Shown here: in pieces, positions 18,990 to 29,358 of the stretch
Layout: each line of letters begins with the position of its first letter
Position numbering within the stretch: the stretch's first letter is position 1
NCBI RefSeq assembly: GCF_016756775.1
Contig: NZ_JAERMU010000019.1
Coordinates: 23,175-87,174 of the forward strand
Length of the DNA stretch: 64,000 bases
Direction: 5' to 3'
DNA from: Dryocola clanedunensis subsp. sulfonylureivorans
Lineage (GTDB): Bacteria > Pseudomonadota > Gammaproteobacteria > Enterobacterales > Enterobacteriaceae
The notes under the pieces: generated by a model
Database searches by the model: none
The model's input: only the letters and a program-made list of their open reading frames with translations
What the model was told of the DNA's origin: nothing
Made by a program: the position numbers and the translations under genes

Positions 18990-19922
18990 ATGATTATTGT
19001 CACCGGTGGTGCTGGTTTTATCGGCAGCAACATTATTAAGTCACTGAATGATATCGGCTATACTGATATCCTGGTCGTAGACAACTTAAAAGACGGGACT
19101 AAGTTCGTCAATCTGGTTGACCTGAATATCTCCGACTACATGGACAAAGAAGATTTCTTGATCCAGCTAATGGCGGGTGAAGAGTTTGGCGAAGTTGAAG
19201 CCATTTTCCATGAGGGCGCATGTTCCTCCACTACCGAGTGGGACGGCAAGTACATGATGGATAATAACTATCAGTACTCCAAAGAGGTGCTGCATTACTG
19301 TCTGGAACGTGAAATTCCGTTCCTGTACGCCTCTTCTGCTGCCACCTACGGCGGTCGCAATAACAACTTTATCGAGTCTCGTGAATTCGAGCAGCCGCTG
19401 AATGTTTACGGCTACTCGAAGTTCCTGTTTGATGAGTACGTTCGTCAGATTCTGCCGGAAGCAAACTCACAGATTACCGGCTTCCGTTACTTCAACGTTT
19501 ATGGCCCACGTGAAGGCCATAAAGGCAGCATGGCAAGCGTTGCATTCCACCTGAATACTCAGTTGAACAACGGCGAAAATCCAAAACTCTTTGAAGGCAG
19601 CGACGGCTTCAAGCGCGACTTCATTTACGTGGGGGATGTGGCAGCGGTAAACCTGTGGTTCTGGCAGAACGGCATCTCAGGTATTTATAACTGCGGTAGC
19701 GGCCGAGCTGAGTCCTTCCAGGCAGTGGCCGATGCGACGCTGGCATTCCATAAAAAAGGCAGTATTGAGTACATTCCTTTCCCTGAAAAGCTTAAAGGCC
19801 GCTATCAGGCATTTACTCAGGCCGATCTGGCCAACCTGCGTGCAGCTGGCTACGACAAGCCATTTAAGACCGTTGCCGAAGGCGTGACGGAATATATGGC
19901 CTGGCTTAACCGTGACGCATAA
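18990..19922 (+). CDS. hldD: ADP-L-glycero-D-manno-heptose 6-epimerase
   Basis: HldD (RfaD/WaaD) makes the heptose donor for the LPS inner core by epimerising ADP-D,D-heptose to the L,D form. ATG 18990 ([14 protein letters not shown]) gives 310 residues, as in E. coli; an ATG at 18975 is less likely. The short-chain dehydrogenase fold is shown by GGAGFIGSN and the catalytic Tyr-x3-Lys in [11 protein letters not shown]. It begins the hldD-waaF-waaC-waaL operon. E. coli hldD also has a heat-shock promoter; I did not verify one here. Confidence 0.98.
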   Translation: MIIVTGGAGFIGSNIIKSLNDIGYTDILVVDNLKDGTKFVNLVDLNISDYMDKEDFLIQLMAGEEFGEVEAIFHEGACSSTTEWDGKYMMDNNYQYSKEVLHYCLEREIPFLYASSAATYGGRNNNFIESREFEQPLNVYGYSKFLFDEYVRQILPEANSQITGFRYFNVYGPREGHKGSMASVAFHLNTQLNNGENPKLFEGSDGFKRDFIYVGDVAAVNLWFWQNGISGIYNCGSGRAESFQAVADATLAFHKKGSIEYIPFPEKLKGRYQAFTQADLANLRAAGYDKPFKTVAEGVTEYMAWLNRDA

Positions 19923-19938
19923 TCAGGTAGCCTGACGC

Positions 19939-20988
19939 ATGAAAATACTGGTGATTGGCCCGTCATGGGTGGGCGACATGATGATGTCGCAAAGTCTCTA
20001 TCGCACGCTCAAGGCGCGCTATCCCCAGGCGATAATTGATGTGATGGCACCGGCCTGGTGTCGTCCATTATTATCGCGGATGCCTGAAGTCAACGAAGCG
20101 CTCTCCATGCCGCTGGGGCATGGTGCTCTGGAAATTGGCGAACGCCGTCGACTAGGCCATAGCCTGCGTGAAAAGCGCTACGATCGCGCATATGTATTAC
20201 CGAACTCATTTAAATCAGCGTTAGTCCCTTTCTTCGCCAATATACCGCTACGCACAGGCTGGCGCGGCGAGATGCGCTATGGTCTGCTCAATGACGCCAG
20301 AGTTCTGGATAAACAGGCCTGGCCTCTAATGGTTGAGCGCTATGTCGCTCTGGCGTACGACAAGGGCGTCATGCAGTCTGCACAAGATCTTCCTCAGCCA
20401 CTACTTTGGCCACAGCTACAGGTTGATGAACACGAAAAAAACCAGGCGTGTTCCGCATTTAGTCTGGCTGCCGAGCGGCCCATCATTGGCTTTTGCCCTG
20501 GCGCTGAATTCGGCCCGGCAAAGCGCTGGCCGCACTATCATTACGCAACCCTTGCCGGAAAGCTTATCGACGAAGGTTACCAGGTTGTACTGTTCGGCTC
20601 GGCTAAAGATAAAGAAGCCGGCAACGATATTCTGTCGGCATTAACAACCGGGCAGCAGGCATACTGCCGAAATCTGGCTGGTGACACCGCGCTGGATCAA
20701 GCCGTGATTCTGCTGGCCGCGTGTAGAGCAGTGGTCACCAATGACTCTGGTTTAATGCATGTTGCTGCTGCTCTGGGGCGTCCACTCGTCGCCCTTTATG
20801 GACCAAGCAGCCCCGACTTCACCCCTCCGCTGTCTCATAAAGCGAAGGTTATTCGTCTGATTAGTGGCTACCACAAAGTCCGCAAAGGTGAGGCTGCTGA
20901 AGGCTATCACCAGAGTCTGATCGATATTGCACCGGAGCGAGTACTGACAGAGTTGAACGAGCTGCTGCAAAGCGGGAAGGAAGTATAA
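19939..20988 (+). CDS. waaF: ADP-heptose:LPS heptosyltransferase II
   Basis: WaaF adds heptose II to heptose I of the LPS inner core at the cytoplasmic face of the inner membrane. It has 349 residues and is a GT9 family member: GPSWVGDMMMSQSLYR at the N-terminus, FCPGAEFGPAKRWP at the interdomain donor site, and TNDSGLMHVAAALG near the C-terminus. It lies 16 bp after hldD and its stop shares a base with the waaC start. Confidence 0.97.
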   Translation: MKILVIGPSWVGDMMMSQSLYRTLKARYPQAIIDVMAPAWCRPLLSRMPEVNEALSMPLGHGALEIGERRRLGHSLREKRYDRAYVLPNSFKSALVPFFANIPLRTGWRGEMRYGLLNDARVLDKQAWPLMVERYVALAYDKGVMQSAQDLPQPLLWPQLQVDEHEKNQACSAFSLAAERPIIGFCPGAEFGPAKRWPHYHYATLAGKLIDEGYQVVLFGSAKDKEAGNDILSALTTGQQAYCRNLAGDTALDQAVILLAACRAVVTNDSGLMHVAAALGRPLVALYGPSSPDFTPPLSHKAKVIRLISGYHKVRKGEAAEGYHQSLIDIAPERVLTELNELLQSGKEV

Positions 20989-21953
20989 TGCGGGTATTAA
21001 TCGTCAAAACTTCATCAATGGGCGATGTACTGCATACCTTGCCCGCATTAACGGACGCGACACAGGCCATTCCGGGTATATGCTTTGACTGGGTAGTAGA
21101 GGAAGGGTTTGCGCAAATCCCAACGTGGCATTCGGCAGTCGAAAAGGTTTTACCCGTTGCGATTCGCCGCTGGCGTAAAGATTGGTTTTCAGCGCAGGTA
21201 AAATCAGAACGTCTTGCCTTCCGCAATTCCCTGCGGGCAATGCAATATGATGCGGTCATTGACGCCCAGGGACTGGTAAAAAGTGCAGCATTAGTGACCC
21301 GACTGGCACATGGTCCCAAACATGGCATGGACTGGCAAACCGCGCGCGAACCTTTGGCTAGCCTTTTTTATAATTACCGTCATCACATTCCTAAGCAGCA
21401 GCATGCCGTCGAACGAACCCGTGAACTCTTTGCTAAAAGCCTCGGCTATAGCAAAGCGCAATCACAAGGTGACTATGCTATTTCACAGCACTTCTTGAGC
21501 CATCTTAATACCGATACTGAAAACTATGCGGTATTTTTACATGCCACAACGCGGGACGATAAGCATTGGCCAGAAAGCCACTGGCGCGAGTTAATTGGAT
21601 TGCTCAAAGATTCTGGATTACGTATAAAGTTGCCGTGGGGCGCACCGCATGAAGAGGCTCGGGCAAAAAGGCTGGCTGAGGGATTTGATTACGTTGATGT
21701 ATTACCAAGACTGGAACTTGAAAGCATTGCACGGATACTGGCAGGAGCAAAATTTGTGGTTTCGGTTGATACAGGGTTAAGCCACCTTACAGCAGCTTTA
21801 GACCGCCCAAATGTGACCTTATATGGCCCAACGGACCCAGGATTAATTGGGGGATATGGGAAGAATCAGGTGGCGCAGAGTGCGCCAGACAAAGATTCAA
21901 AAAAATTAAAGGCTGAAAATGTATATTCAGCCCTGGAAGATTACATTCGATAG
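20988..21953 (+). CDS. waaC: LPS heptosyltransferase I
   Basis: WaaC transfers the first heptose from ADP-heptose onto Kdo2-lipid A. It has 321 residues and GT9 motifs: VKTSSMGDVLHTLPAL, FLHATTRDDKHWPE, and VDTGLSHLTAAL. The ATG overlaps the waaF stop (TAATG). The 3' end of the gene drifts to AT-rich DNA, which marks the start of the atypical outer-core segment. Confidence 0.97.
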   Translation: MRVLIVKTSSMGDVLHTLPALTDATQAIPGICFDWVVEEGFAQIPTWHSAVEKVLPVAIRRWRKDWFSAQVKSERLAFRNSLRAMQYDAVIDAQGLVKSAALVTRLAHGPKHGMDWQTAREPLASLFYNYRHHIPKQQHAVERTRELFAKSLGYSKAQSQGDYAISQHFLSHLNTDTENYAVFLHATTRDDKHWPESHWRELIGLLKDSGLRIKLPWGAPHEEARAKRLAEGFDYVDVLPRLELESIARILAGAKFVVSVDTGLSHLTAALDRPNVTLYGPTDPGLIGGYGKNQVAQSAPDKDSKKLKAENVYSALEDYIR

Positions 21954-21983
21954 TTTGATATATTCGTTTATACTGGAGCTACA

Positions 21984-23189
21984 ATGATAGCGGCACTATT
22001 ATCAAAAGAAGATCAAAACTGGCAACCTTTATGGAATAAGGCATTAGTTTTTCTCTTCATCACAACTTTTTTCCTGGACGGTATAACTCGTTATAAGCAC
22101 ATCGTAGAAATATTGATGATCGTAACAAGTTTATATTATATCTTCCGCTCGCCAAAGATTTGCCTGAGCTTGTTAAAAAATAACTTATTTTATAGCATTT
22201 TAGCCCTATCAGCAGTTTTGTTATATTCTATATTTATCTCACCCGATATGAAGGTTAGTTTTAAAGAATTTAACAATACTGTTATCAAAGGCATATTGCT
22301 TTATAGCCTTTTATTACCACTCTTATTAAAGAATGAAACAAAAGAAACGGTTTCCAAATTGATCCTGATTTCTTTCTTGTCTTCATTAAGCGTAAAGTGC
22401 GCGGTTGAATTGGTTTTATACTATCAAGATTACAAACAAGGGATAATGCCATTTACCAACTACAATCATCGCCACATCTCTGATTCGATGGTTTTCCTCT
22501 TCCCGGCTTTATTGAACCTATGGCTCTTCAAAAAAACATCCTTAAAAGTTGCGTTTGCAGTATGTGGATGCATATATCTATTCTTAATGCTTGGGACACT
22601 TTCGCGTGGTGCCTGGTTGGCGATTTTTATCACTGCGGTTCTATGGCTTATCTTTAATAGATTCTGGAAATTACTGGTGGCATCGGTCATTATTTTCATT
22701 GCCGCAGGCACTTTAGTAATGTCACAGCACGGCGCGAAAAGTGATAAACTCATTTATAAATTGCAGCAGACTGACAGTTCTTATCGCTATACAAACGGCA
22801 CGCAAGGCAGTGCAATGAGTCTTATCCTTGAAAATCCAATTAAAGGGTATGGCTATGGCGATGATATTTATCATAACCTCTATAATAAAAGGATTATAGA
22901 CTACCCTACGTGGACATTTAAAAAATCGATCGGTCCTCATAACCTGGCATTGTATATTTGGTTTGGTGCAGGAATACTTGGGCTGGGAGCATTATTATAT
23001 GTTTATGGTTCTGTCATAAATGAGATTGCTGGAAAAGCGTTCATTTCAACGGCAACCTCCCCGTACAATGTACACCTACTACTATTTTTATCCTTAGTTG
23101 GGTTCTTTTTAGTAAGAGGGAATTTTGAACAAATTGAACTTGCCCCTTTAGGGATCATTACTGGTTTACTTCTGGCACTGAGAAAATAA
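21984..23189 (+). CDS. waaL: O-antigen ligase WaaL
   Basis: WaaL joins undecaprenyl-linked O-antigen to the completed lipid A-core in the periplasm. The 401-residue protein is almost all membrane helices (10-12), with the large periplasmic loop characteristic of the Wzy/WaaL family; NYNHRHISD and the RG in GTLSRGAWLA are typical. It is AT-rich and, as usual for ligases, poorly conserved. It ends the hldD-waaF-waaC-waaL operon and is convergent with waaK. Its presence implies an O-antigen locus elsewhere in the genome. Confidence 0.93.
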   Translation: MIAALLSKEDQNWQPLWNKALVFLFITTFFLDGITRYKHIVEILMIVTSLYYIFRSPKICLSLLKNNLFYSILALSAVLLYSIFISPDMKVSFKEFNNTVIKGILLYSLLLPLLLKNETKETVSKLILISFLSSLSVKCAVELVLYYQDYKQGIMPFTNYNHRHISDSMVFLFPALLNLWLFKKTSLKVAFAVCGCIYLFLMLGTLSRGAWLAIFITAVLWLIFNRFWKLLVASVIIFIAAGTLVMSQHGAKSDKLIYKLQQTDSSYRYTNGTQGSAMSLILENPIKGYGYGDDIYHNLYNKRIIDYPTWTFKKSIGPHNLALYIWFGAGILGLGALLYVYGSVINEIAGKAFISTATSPYNVHLLLFLSLVGFFLVRGNFEQIELAPLGIITGLLLALRK

Positions 23190-23226
23190 CCAGTCATCAG
23201 ACCGAGGATAGTTTCAGTTGATAATA

Positions 23227-23252
23227 AAAAAGGCTACTGACGTAGCCTTTTT
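23227..23252. terminator. Bidirectional terminator between waaL and waaK
   Basis: AAAAAGGCTAC and GTAGCCTTTTT are perfect 11-bp arms around four bases, with T-runs for both strands. It overlaps the last bases of waaK and serves both convergent operons. Confidence 0.85.
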
Positions 23253-24396
23253 ATGGAAACCAATATCTAATCTTATCTTCGAAAAGAGCGGTTACTCTAT
23301 CCCAACTATATTCGTTATAAACCAGCCGCTGTCCTTTCGCTGCGATAATACTTTTTTCAGGGTCGTTGAGGACTTTTTCTATATCTCGCTGAATGCTTTC
23401 TGCTGTCATAGGCTCAGAAAGGTGATAACCAGTAGAATCTTTTTGTACAAATTCGATCATGCCTCCACGTGTACTCACCAGGACAGGCTTGTTTGCAGCC
23501 ATTGCTTCAATTGCGACCATACAAAATGGTTCTTCGAACTGGGAGGGGATAATCACGAGGTCTGCCAGGGGATAATATTTATGCATTTCTTCTGGGCGAA
23601 CGCTACCCACCATAATACAGTCAGGTCGTAGTCGGGCAGATAATTCCCGTGCTTGTTGCTGATAAGTGGCCTTCTCACCTTTCTCACTAGAATGTGGATC
23701 GCCGATCACGACCAATTTGATCTCATTTCTTTGCTTGCTAATTTTTTCAAATGCCTTTAGCAGCAACAGCACTCCTTTATCTGGAACTATACGGCCAGCA
23801 TAGAATAAAACCGTATCTGTTTCTGATATACCAAACTCACCACGAATATTTTTCGTCTTAGCATCTACAGTATAAGCATTTAGATCAATACCATTTGGTA
23901 CAATCACAATATCAGCAGCTGGTAAAAACTGACGGTAATAATTCTGTAAAAAGAGGCTTGGAACAATGATTTTTGCGTTAGGATCGATTCCTTGAGGTTC
24001 AAAAGCATTATGCATATGCAAAACTAAATGTGCCTCAGGCGATCTTTTTCGTATCTGACGATAGAGTTTAAGGCTATTGTGTACAACTATAACGCTATCA
24101 ACATCACTGGCAAAATCGTTTTTAATATTGAGTATTCTTTGCGAGTAAGGTAACGGATCCAGCCGAGTCCATTTCTGGAAAAGGCGTTTATAAATCTTGC
24201 TAAAGCCAATTCTGTGAATACTTGTCTTTTCATTGACTTGAGTAAAATCACTATAACCTTCATTTTTTATACAAACTATTTTGTTTTCTACCGACAGGCG
24301 TTGTGCAACTTCATACATCCATGTTTCAACAGCCGCAGCTCCTTTGGGAGGGATAGAAAAAATAGGTGTAACAGTAAAAACGATCTTCTTCAGCAT
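23251..24396 (-). CDS. waaK: LPS outer-core N-acetylglucosaminyltransferase WaaK
   Basis: This 381-residue GT4 enzyme closely follows Salmonella/E. coli R2 WaaK from its first residues (KKIVFTVTPIFSIPPKGAAAVETW). WaaK adds alpha-1,2-GlcNAc to the terminal outer-core glucose, the residue needed for O-antigen ligation in that core type. GT-B features: HMHNAFEP, the donor-site FYAGRIVPDKGVLLLL, and EEPFCMVAIEAMAANKPVL. It is the last gene of the waaQ operon, is AT-rich, and lies 151 bp after waaZ. Confidence 0.92.
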   Translation of the reverse strand: MLKKIVFTVTPIFSIPPKGAAAVETWMYEVAQRLSVENKIVCIKNEGYSDFTQVNEKTSIHRIGFSKIYKRLFQKWTRLDPLPYSQRILNIKNDFASDVDSVIVVHNSLKLYRQIRKRSPEAHLVLHMHNAFEPQGIDPNAKIIVPSLFLQNYYRQFLPAADIVIVPNGIDLNAYTVDAKTKNIRGEFGISETDTVLFYAGRIVPDKGVLLLLKAFEKISKQRNEIKLVVIGDPHSSEKGEKATYQQQARELSARLRPDCIMVGSVRPEEMHKYYPLADLVIIPSQFEEPFCMVAIEAMAANKPVLVSTRGGMIEFVQKDSTGYHLSEPMTAESIQRDIEKVLNDPEKSIIAAKGQRLVYNEYSWDRVTALFEDKIRYWFP

Positions 24397-24547
24397 ATAA
24401 TTTCACTCATTATTGTTAGTTTTTTAAATTATAACTAAAAATGGAATACACCATATTAAAAATATAATTATGAATAAAGTCAATCTTTTGTTATTTTTAA
24501 TTTTATACCGTTTTGATAACAATAGAATAGCCATATAAATGATTTAG

Positions 24548-25411
24548 CTAGTTAACACAGGAATCAGCTTTCCTTTTGAAATCAATTTCATGATCAAGAT
24601 TATCATTTACCTTCACTTTTCTTTTTCCAATTTCGGAAGGCTGGATAAAAGGAATGACACTATAACTAACCGCCGTATCATTTGATAAATTAAAGACATT
24701 TACATTCTGTACCTTTTCACTCATGAACTTGAAAAATGGCAGGATTTTTCCAAGATCTCTGCTTAATTCAGAAGGCATGGGATTTTTACTTTCATCGTAA
24801 AAACGCTGGCAGCTACCAGTGAGATCTAAACCAGAACAAATGATCCGTACAAACTTCAATGAGTATGCAATCTGAATTGCTGTATAGGCAACAGTATGGC
24901 ATGAACAATAGCCAATACTAATATCCTTTGAAAAACCAACTAGTCTCTTTTTAGTTGAGAAGGGTACGTCAATAAGCAAATTTTTATTGAATTTAGCCAT
25001 AATGCTAAACTTCATTTTTTTCAATAAACCACCTTTCTCGCGCTTATAGAAAGATTTGAGTATCAAGCAATTTTCACGCAAATATTTTTTATCTTCCTCA
25101 GTTGACTCTTCGTAAACATCTCGGTTGACTATAGTAAATTTACTCTGTGAGCTAAATTTAAAAAAATCACTACGCCGCTGATGTAAAAAACGCGCGTCAG
25201 TTAACAAATAGATAAATGGTTCGATGCTATGGTTTAGCAAGTACTCAGCTGAGCCATTGACGGTGATAACATCGTGACTGCGTAAAATGGATAAAGGGGT
25301 ATTTTTTGAGGTTGGACCAGACAAAAATATTATAACGTCTTCATATGATTTCTTGTCAACAATATTTTGAACATCAGTATAAGTTATATACTTTATGTTA
25401 TTCATATACAA
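24548..25411 (-). CDS. waaZ: LPS core protein WaaZ
   Basis: The 287 residues match WaaZ (RfaZ, 283 in E. coli) across the whole length, for example IIFLSGPTSKNTPLSILR, RFLHQRRSDFFKFS and the strongly conserved ICSGLDLTGSCQRFYDE. WaaZ is required for attaching a third Kdo residue in the inner core of some strains and favours lipooligosaccharide forms. Its biochemistry is not settled. It is AT-rich, and a 230-bp gap separates it from waaY. Confidence 0.93.
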   Translation of the reverse strand: MYMNNIKYITYTDVQNIVDKKSYEDVIIFLSGPTSKNTPLSILRSHDVITVNGSAEYLLNHSIEPFIYLLTDARFLHQRRSDFFKFSSQSKFTIVNRDVYEESTEEDKKYLRENCLILKSFYKREKGGLLKKMKFSIMAKFNKNLLIDVPFSTKKRLVGFSKDISIGYCSCHTVAYTAIQIAYSLKFVRIICSGLDLTGSCQRFYDESKNPMPSELSRDLGKILPFFKFMSEKVQNVNVFNLSNDTAVSYSVIPFIQPSEIGKRKVKVNDNLDHEIDFKRKADSCVN

Positions 25412-25641
25412 ACCTGCAAGATTAAATAGATTCTTTAATACTTAACACAATAATTTAATTAATATTATAAAGTTAAGGTTTTTGATTTATGGAAATATAC
25501 TAAACATTTATTCTGTAACATTCAGAAAACTTAGCTTTAACGAAAATAATTGAAGGTATTATTAGTATTCTAATACCCATTCAGAGTAGCGAATGAATAT
25601 ATCTTCACATAAGTGCTCGACACAAGGAAAAGAATAAAATA
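25412..25641. other. AT-rich gap between waaY and waaZ, no gene seen
   Basis: The 230 bases are very AT-rich and contain no convincing reading frame. One small inverted repeat (GGTATTA / TAATACC, 25555-25577) is visible. It could be a relic of a lost gene or an internal regulatory stretch. Confidence 0.3.
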
Positions 25642-26334
25642 TTATTTCTTCCTTTTTATTTTCCTCAAGAAACTACGCAATGCCTTTTTATAGGTTAGTA
25701 AATAATATCCGGCGTCTTTTTTATCATTTACAATTCCATAATGTCTTTCAAGATCGATTCTGTCTTTTGCCTTTCTTGATGCGGAGGGGCGTTTGCCAGA
25801 TAAATCTATAATTCGCACAACATCATCTTCAATAATGAAATTCCCTTTATGTGGATCCCCTGAAACCATACCATGATGATGTAATGAAACAATCGAATTT
25901 TTTATATCGTGCTTCAAACTATCAGATATGTGTTCAATATCCGCAAGCTCGGTCCCTTCAATATATTCAATAAGCATGATATAGCAATGCGCAAATCGTA
26001 ACGTCTTTCTTTCAGCAAGGAGATAAAAGTCATTCGGCGCATCGAATCCTTCTTGCCTTACGCGTGCGGTTTGGTGAAAGAGCTTTTCATAATAGTCGCC
26101 TTTGAGCATTGATTTTATAAAACGCTCGTTTTTTTTCCCTTTAGGTGCAAAAACCTTAAGTACAAATTTTCCATATTCGGTATCAATTAACGAAACTTTG
26201 GTATCTTCTATACTTCGGAAGACCTTTATAATTTTTAAATTATAGGATAAAAAATCATTAAATATAATAAGATATTTACTGTCCTGCTCCTTAGTCAGTA
26301 CAATAAAATCGTTAACCACATTTTTTTTAATCAT
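25642..26334 (-). CDS. waaY: LPS core heptose II kinase WaaY
   Basis: WaaY phosphorylates heptose II of the inner core, strengthening outer-membrane cross-linking and polymyxin resistance. The 230-residue protein has the kinase-like fold: the lysine in GKFVLKVFAP, the catalytic-loop HHHGMVSGDPHKGNFI, and VVRIIDLSG in place of DFG. Length matches E. coli WaaY (about 232). It lies 15 bp downstream of waaJ in the waaQ operon. Confidence 0.93.
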   Translation of the reverse strand: MIKKNVVNDFIVLTKEQDSKYLIIFNDFLSYNLKIIKVFRSIEDTKVSLIDTEYGKFVLKVFAPKGKKNERFIKSMLKGDYYEKLFHQTARVRQEGFDAPNDFYLLAERKTLRFAHCYIMLIEYIEGTELADIEHISDSLKHDIKNSIVSLHHHGMVSGDPHKGNFIIEDDVVRIIDLSGKRPSASRKAKDRIDLERHYGIVNDKKDAGYYLLTYKKALRSFLRKIKRKK

Positions 26335-26349
26335 AGTAGACCTGTAGTA

Positions 26350-27366
26350 TCAGTTTCTCTTCTTGCGCAAATATGCAATGCCGGCAACAATGCCCTGGAG
26401 ATATTTATGTTGCACTAATAGGTGTTTGTATCTCTTTTTAAATTCAATAACTGTTTTCGCTTTCTTAGGAGTATCATCTTTCCATGGAGATAACGACAGT
26501 GCTTGTTGATAATAATGGGTAGATGGATAAGATGCCCATTCATGCCAGGGTTTTGTAGCGCCAGTATAATGAATCAGGATAGTCTCATCTAATATGATTT
26601 TTTTATATTGATTATGAGATTTATCACGTAACTCACTTTTGATAGTATAGATAGTATTAAATTTCTGTGGCAAAAATATGACATTATCTTTTAGTAAGAT
26701 ATTTAAAACATCCTGATCGGGATATTTATAAGATGGAGACGAAGCATTATCTTGTGTTAATATTCTCAATGCTTTTTCAGTTAATTCAAACTCCACCCAT
26801 TTTTTTAAGTTTGCATACACCACGCCCGAGTTAAAATAGTTACCGCACAACTCTGGCATTTTAAGTCTTTCAACCACCTTGCTCTGCATCGACTCAACAT
26901 CTCTGACTACTGCTGCTGCGCTATTTTTAAGATCAAAGGATGCTAATTCATCTATTTTTCCCTTGCACACAACATCAGCGTCAAGGTAAAGAAGCTTATC
27001 GACTTTCCGGCTTAAAAACTCAAATGCAAATAACCTGAAATACATAGCTCGGGACCATACTTTAGTACGGGGAAGTATTTCCAGACCTAACGCATTAATT
27101 AAATATAAATGGATGCTTATTTTGAATTGTATGGCTAACTTTTCTATTTTATCGAGAAAACCTTTATCATACTCATCAGCTATAATATGAAACGTAACAG
27201 GAACATCATTATGCATAACGATCGAGGTGATCGAAACACCAACACCATCAAGATAGTTACGATCTACGCCATAAGCAATGTTTAATTTGTCGAATGTATT
27301 ATCCGTCTTACTACAGCCATCATAAACTTTAAATTCAGCAATCTCTATTTCTGGAAATGAGTCCAC
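26350..27366 (-). CDS. waaJ: LPS outer-core glycosyltransferase, WaaJ/WaaR type
   Basis: This 338-residue GT8 enzyme starts MDSFPEIEI as WaaJ/WaaR do and has the GT8 motifs [18 protein letters not shown], the DXD site [12 protein letters not shown], and [12 protein letters not shown]. Such enzymes transfer glucose from UDP-glucose to the second outer-core hexose, making the glucose that WaaK then modifies. Acceptor choice (WaaJ on galactose, WaaR on glucose) cannot be told from sequence alone. It lies 17 bp after waaI. Confidence 0.9.
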   Translation of the reverse strand: MDSFPEIEIAEFKVYDGCSKTDNTFDKLNIAYGVDRNYLDGVGVSITSIVMHNDVPVTFHIIADEYDKGFLDKIEKLAIQFKISIHLYLINALGLEILPRTKVWSRAMYFRLFAFEFLSRKVDKLLYLDADVVCKGKIDELASFDLKNSAAAVVRDVESMQSKVVERLKMPELCGNYFNSGVVYANLKKWVEFELTEKALRILTQDNASSPSYKYPDQDVLNILLKDNVIFLPQKFNTIYTIKSELRDKSHNQYKKIILDETILIHYTGATKPWHEWASYPSTHYYQQALSLSPWKDDTPKKAKTVIEFKKRYKHLLVQHKYLQGIVAGIAYLRKKRN

Positions 27367-27383
27367 TGCATCACCTACTTTAT

Positions 27384-28400
27384 CTAATTAGTTATTTTCT
27401 TGACGAAATACAGGAAATAATTCAAGATCCCGTGTAATACTTTTTGTTTGTTAAACATATGCTTTGCACAGTATCTGTATTGATTACTATTATTAGGCTT
27501 GAGGAGAGGGTCATTCTTCCAGGAAGAATGCACTTTAGCTTTTAAAAAAGCTTGCGAAACCGGGTAAACTCCCCAGGAATGCCATGGCTTAGTTGGCCCA
27601 ATGTAATGGATGAAAACGGTGCTCTCATTGACAGGATTGATAGCCGTATCTTTAAGCTCGTAGTTTAGACTATATTGGGTATTGAATTTTTTGTCTATAT
27701 AACGAGTCTGACCAACCAGCAGCATATTCAATACGTCCTGATCAAGATGAGTAATCTTGTCGGTAACCTCAGGTGTCTTCAGCATATTGATAGCTTTTTC
27801 TGAGACGTTTGTACGCGTCCATGCAGGAATGTTAATCAACAAGAAACCAGCATTAAAGTAACCATTATCAAGTTCTGCCACCCCCAGCGTTACCGAACGC
27901 TTTTTCCACCAGTCCTTGTTCCTTTCCGTGACTACCGCTGCGACTTCATTATCTTTAAAATTAAGATCGACAAGTTCCTGAATGCTTCCCTGGCATGCAA
28001 TGTCAGCATCGAGGTAAAGTAATTTAGTGTTTCGGTTCGCAAAATAATCGGCGATGATAAAACGGAAATACGTTGCATACGTCCAGTTTTTGGTACTGGG
28101 AAGCGACTTTAATTTATCACAGTTAATCAAGTAAACAACAATACGCGTCCGATACTGAGCCGCTAGTGCGTCGAATTTACTTTTATTCTGTTCATCGAAA
28201 TGATCGGTAAAAACATGAAATGCCAGAGAGACATGTGGGTTTGATAATAAAATTGAAGCAATTGAGACACCACAGCCAAAGAGGAAGTTCTTATCAATGC
28301 CATACGAGATATTAAAAACATCATCCTGACTGGATTCTGTATAGTCATAGTCCAGCGTATCCAGAATAACTTCTTTTTCGTTAAAATAAGTCTGGTTCAT
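27384..28400 (-). CDS. waaI: LPS outer-core glycosyltransferase, WaaI/WaaO type
   Basis: A second GT8 paralogue of 338 residues adds the second hexose to the first outer-core glucose. Motifs: [36 protein letters not shown], and [13 protein letters not shown]. The N-terminus resembles Salmonella WaaI (galactosyltransferase) somewhat more than E. coli WaaO (glucosyltransferase), but donor choice is inference. A 160-bp gap without a gene separates it from waaP, where waaB normally lies. Confidence 0.88.
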   Translation of the reverse strand: MNQTYFNEKEVILDTLDYDYTESSQDDVFNISYGIDKNFLFGCGVSIASILLSNPHVSLAFHVFTDHFDEQNKSKFDALAAQYRTRIVVYLINCDKLKSLPSTKNWTYATYFRFIIADYFANRNTKLLYLDADIACQGSIQELVDLNFKDNEVAAVVTERNKDWWKKRSVTLGVAELDNGYFNAGFLLINIPAWTRTNVSEKAINMLKTPEVTDKITHLDQDVLNMLLVGQTRYIDKKFNTQYSLNYELKDTAINPVNESTVFIHYIGPTKPWHSWGVYPVSQAFLKAKVHSSWKNDPLLKPNNSNQYRYCAKHMFNKQKVLHGILNYFLYFVKKITN

Positions 28401-28560
28401 CAGGTACTCTTGTTATACTTAGAAAAGAATGTCGGTTACGTATTTACAATAGAGGATCCGAAGATTTATTGAGCCTATTAATAAACCCTCAACAATTCCA
28501 TCAGCGCTAAATTAAAAAGATAAAAACTTTAACAAAAAGGTTATTCTATTTACTCTGATG

Positions 28561-29358
28561 TTATAGTGATTTACGCACAGTTCTTTCACGAATCCGCTCA
28601 GCTTTACTATTCGCTTCACGAAGCAAAGTTGCCTCCGTTTGCAGAATAGAACGTAGCGGCTGATTAAAATAAATTTTCAAAAACCGAAAGATATCACGCT
28701 GCGTCAACCCAATATTCAGCGATGAGAAATAAAGACCTACCAGGTCTTTATCCCGCCAGCGTGATGGGACCTTCGAACGAATTTGCGCACGATGTAAATC
28801 AATAACCGAAATCTTCAGCCGCTTTTCATCATCAGTGAAAGGAAGGTGCAACAGGAAGTGGCAGATGTAGCAATCGCGATGGTTTACCCCTGCCAGGTGC
28901 ATATCTCGCACCATTGTTGCGACTCGATTAATGAGCATACGTTTTGTGCGAGGCTTAGGGGGATTAGCCAGCCATCCCGCACAGTAATCTTCCAGACTGA
29001 TGGTTGGCGTGAGATCTTCGGTAATGATAAAAGATGTTTTCTTTATTGGATTGACACCTTTCTCACCAAAACCAACGCCGTGCATGGTATCGACGCCAAC
29101 TTCATGCAAACGATGAATGGCCTTCCATTCCCGGTCTGCGCCAAGAACCGGCAAACGTAGCGACAAGAGATTTTTAACAACCTCTTTAAATGCGGTCCCC
29201 TGATGCCACTTGAGGAAATAGCTTTTCCCTGCAAGCTCAAAACGTAGCGTACGGCGAGTTTCCAGCTCTCTGAAAACTTCACCGTGCAATTTTTTCACTT
29301 CCGTAAAAGGATCTTTACCCCGCCATATCGTGGCAAGAGGCTCTTTCAGTTCAACCAT
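28561..29358 (-). CDS. waaP: LPS core heptose I kinase WaaP
   Basis: WaaP phosphorylates heptose I of the inner core and is needed for outer-membrane stability. ATG 29358 (MVELKEP) gives 265 residues, as in E. coli; an ATG three codons upstream is possible. The kinase-like site is intact: Lys in SYFLKW, catalytic Asp162 in HRDCYICHF, and VIDLHRAQ in place of DFG. It overlaps the waaG stop by eight bases. Confidence 0.96.
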   Translation of the reverse strand: MVELKEPLATIWRGKDPFTEVKKLHGEVFRELETRRTLRFELAGKSYFLKWHQGTAFKEVVKNLLSLRLPVLGADREWKAIHRLHEVGVDTMHGVGFGEKGVNPIKKTSFIITEDLTPTISLEDYCAGWLANPPKPRTKRMLINRVATMVRDMHLAGVNHRDCYICHFLLHLPFTDDEKRLKISVIDLHRAQIRSKVPSRWRDKDLVGLYFSSLNIGLTQRDIFRFLKIYFNQPLRSILQTEATLLREANSKAERIRERTVRKSL

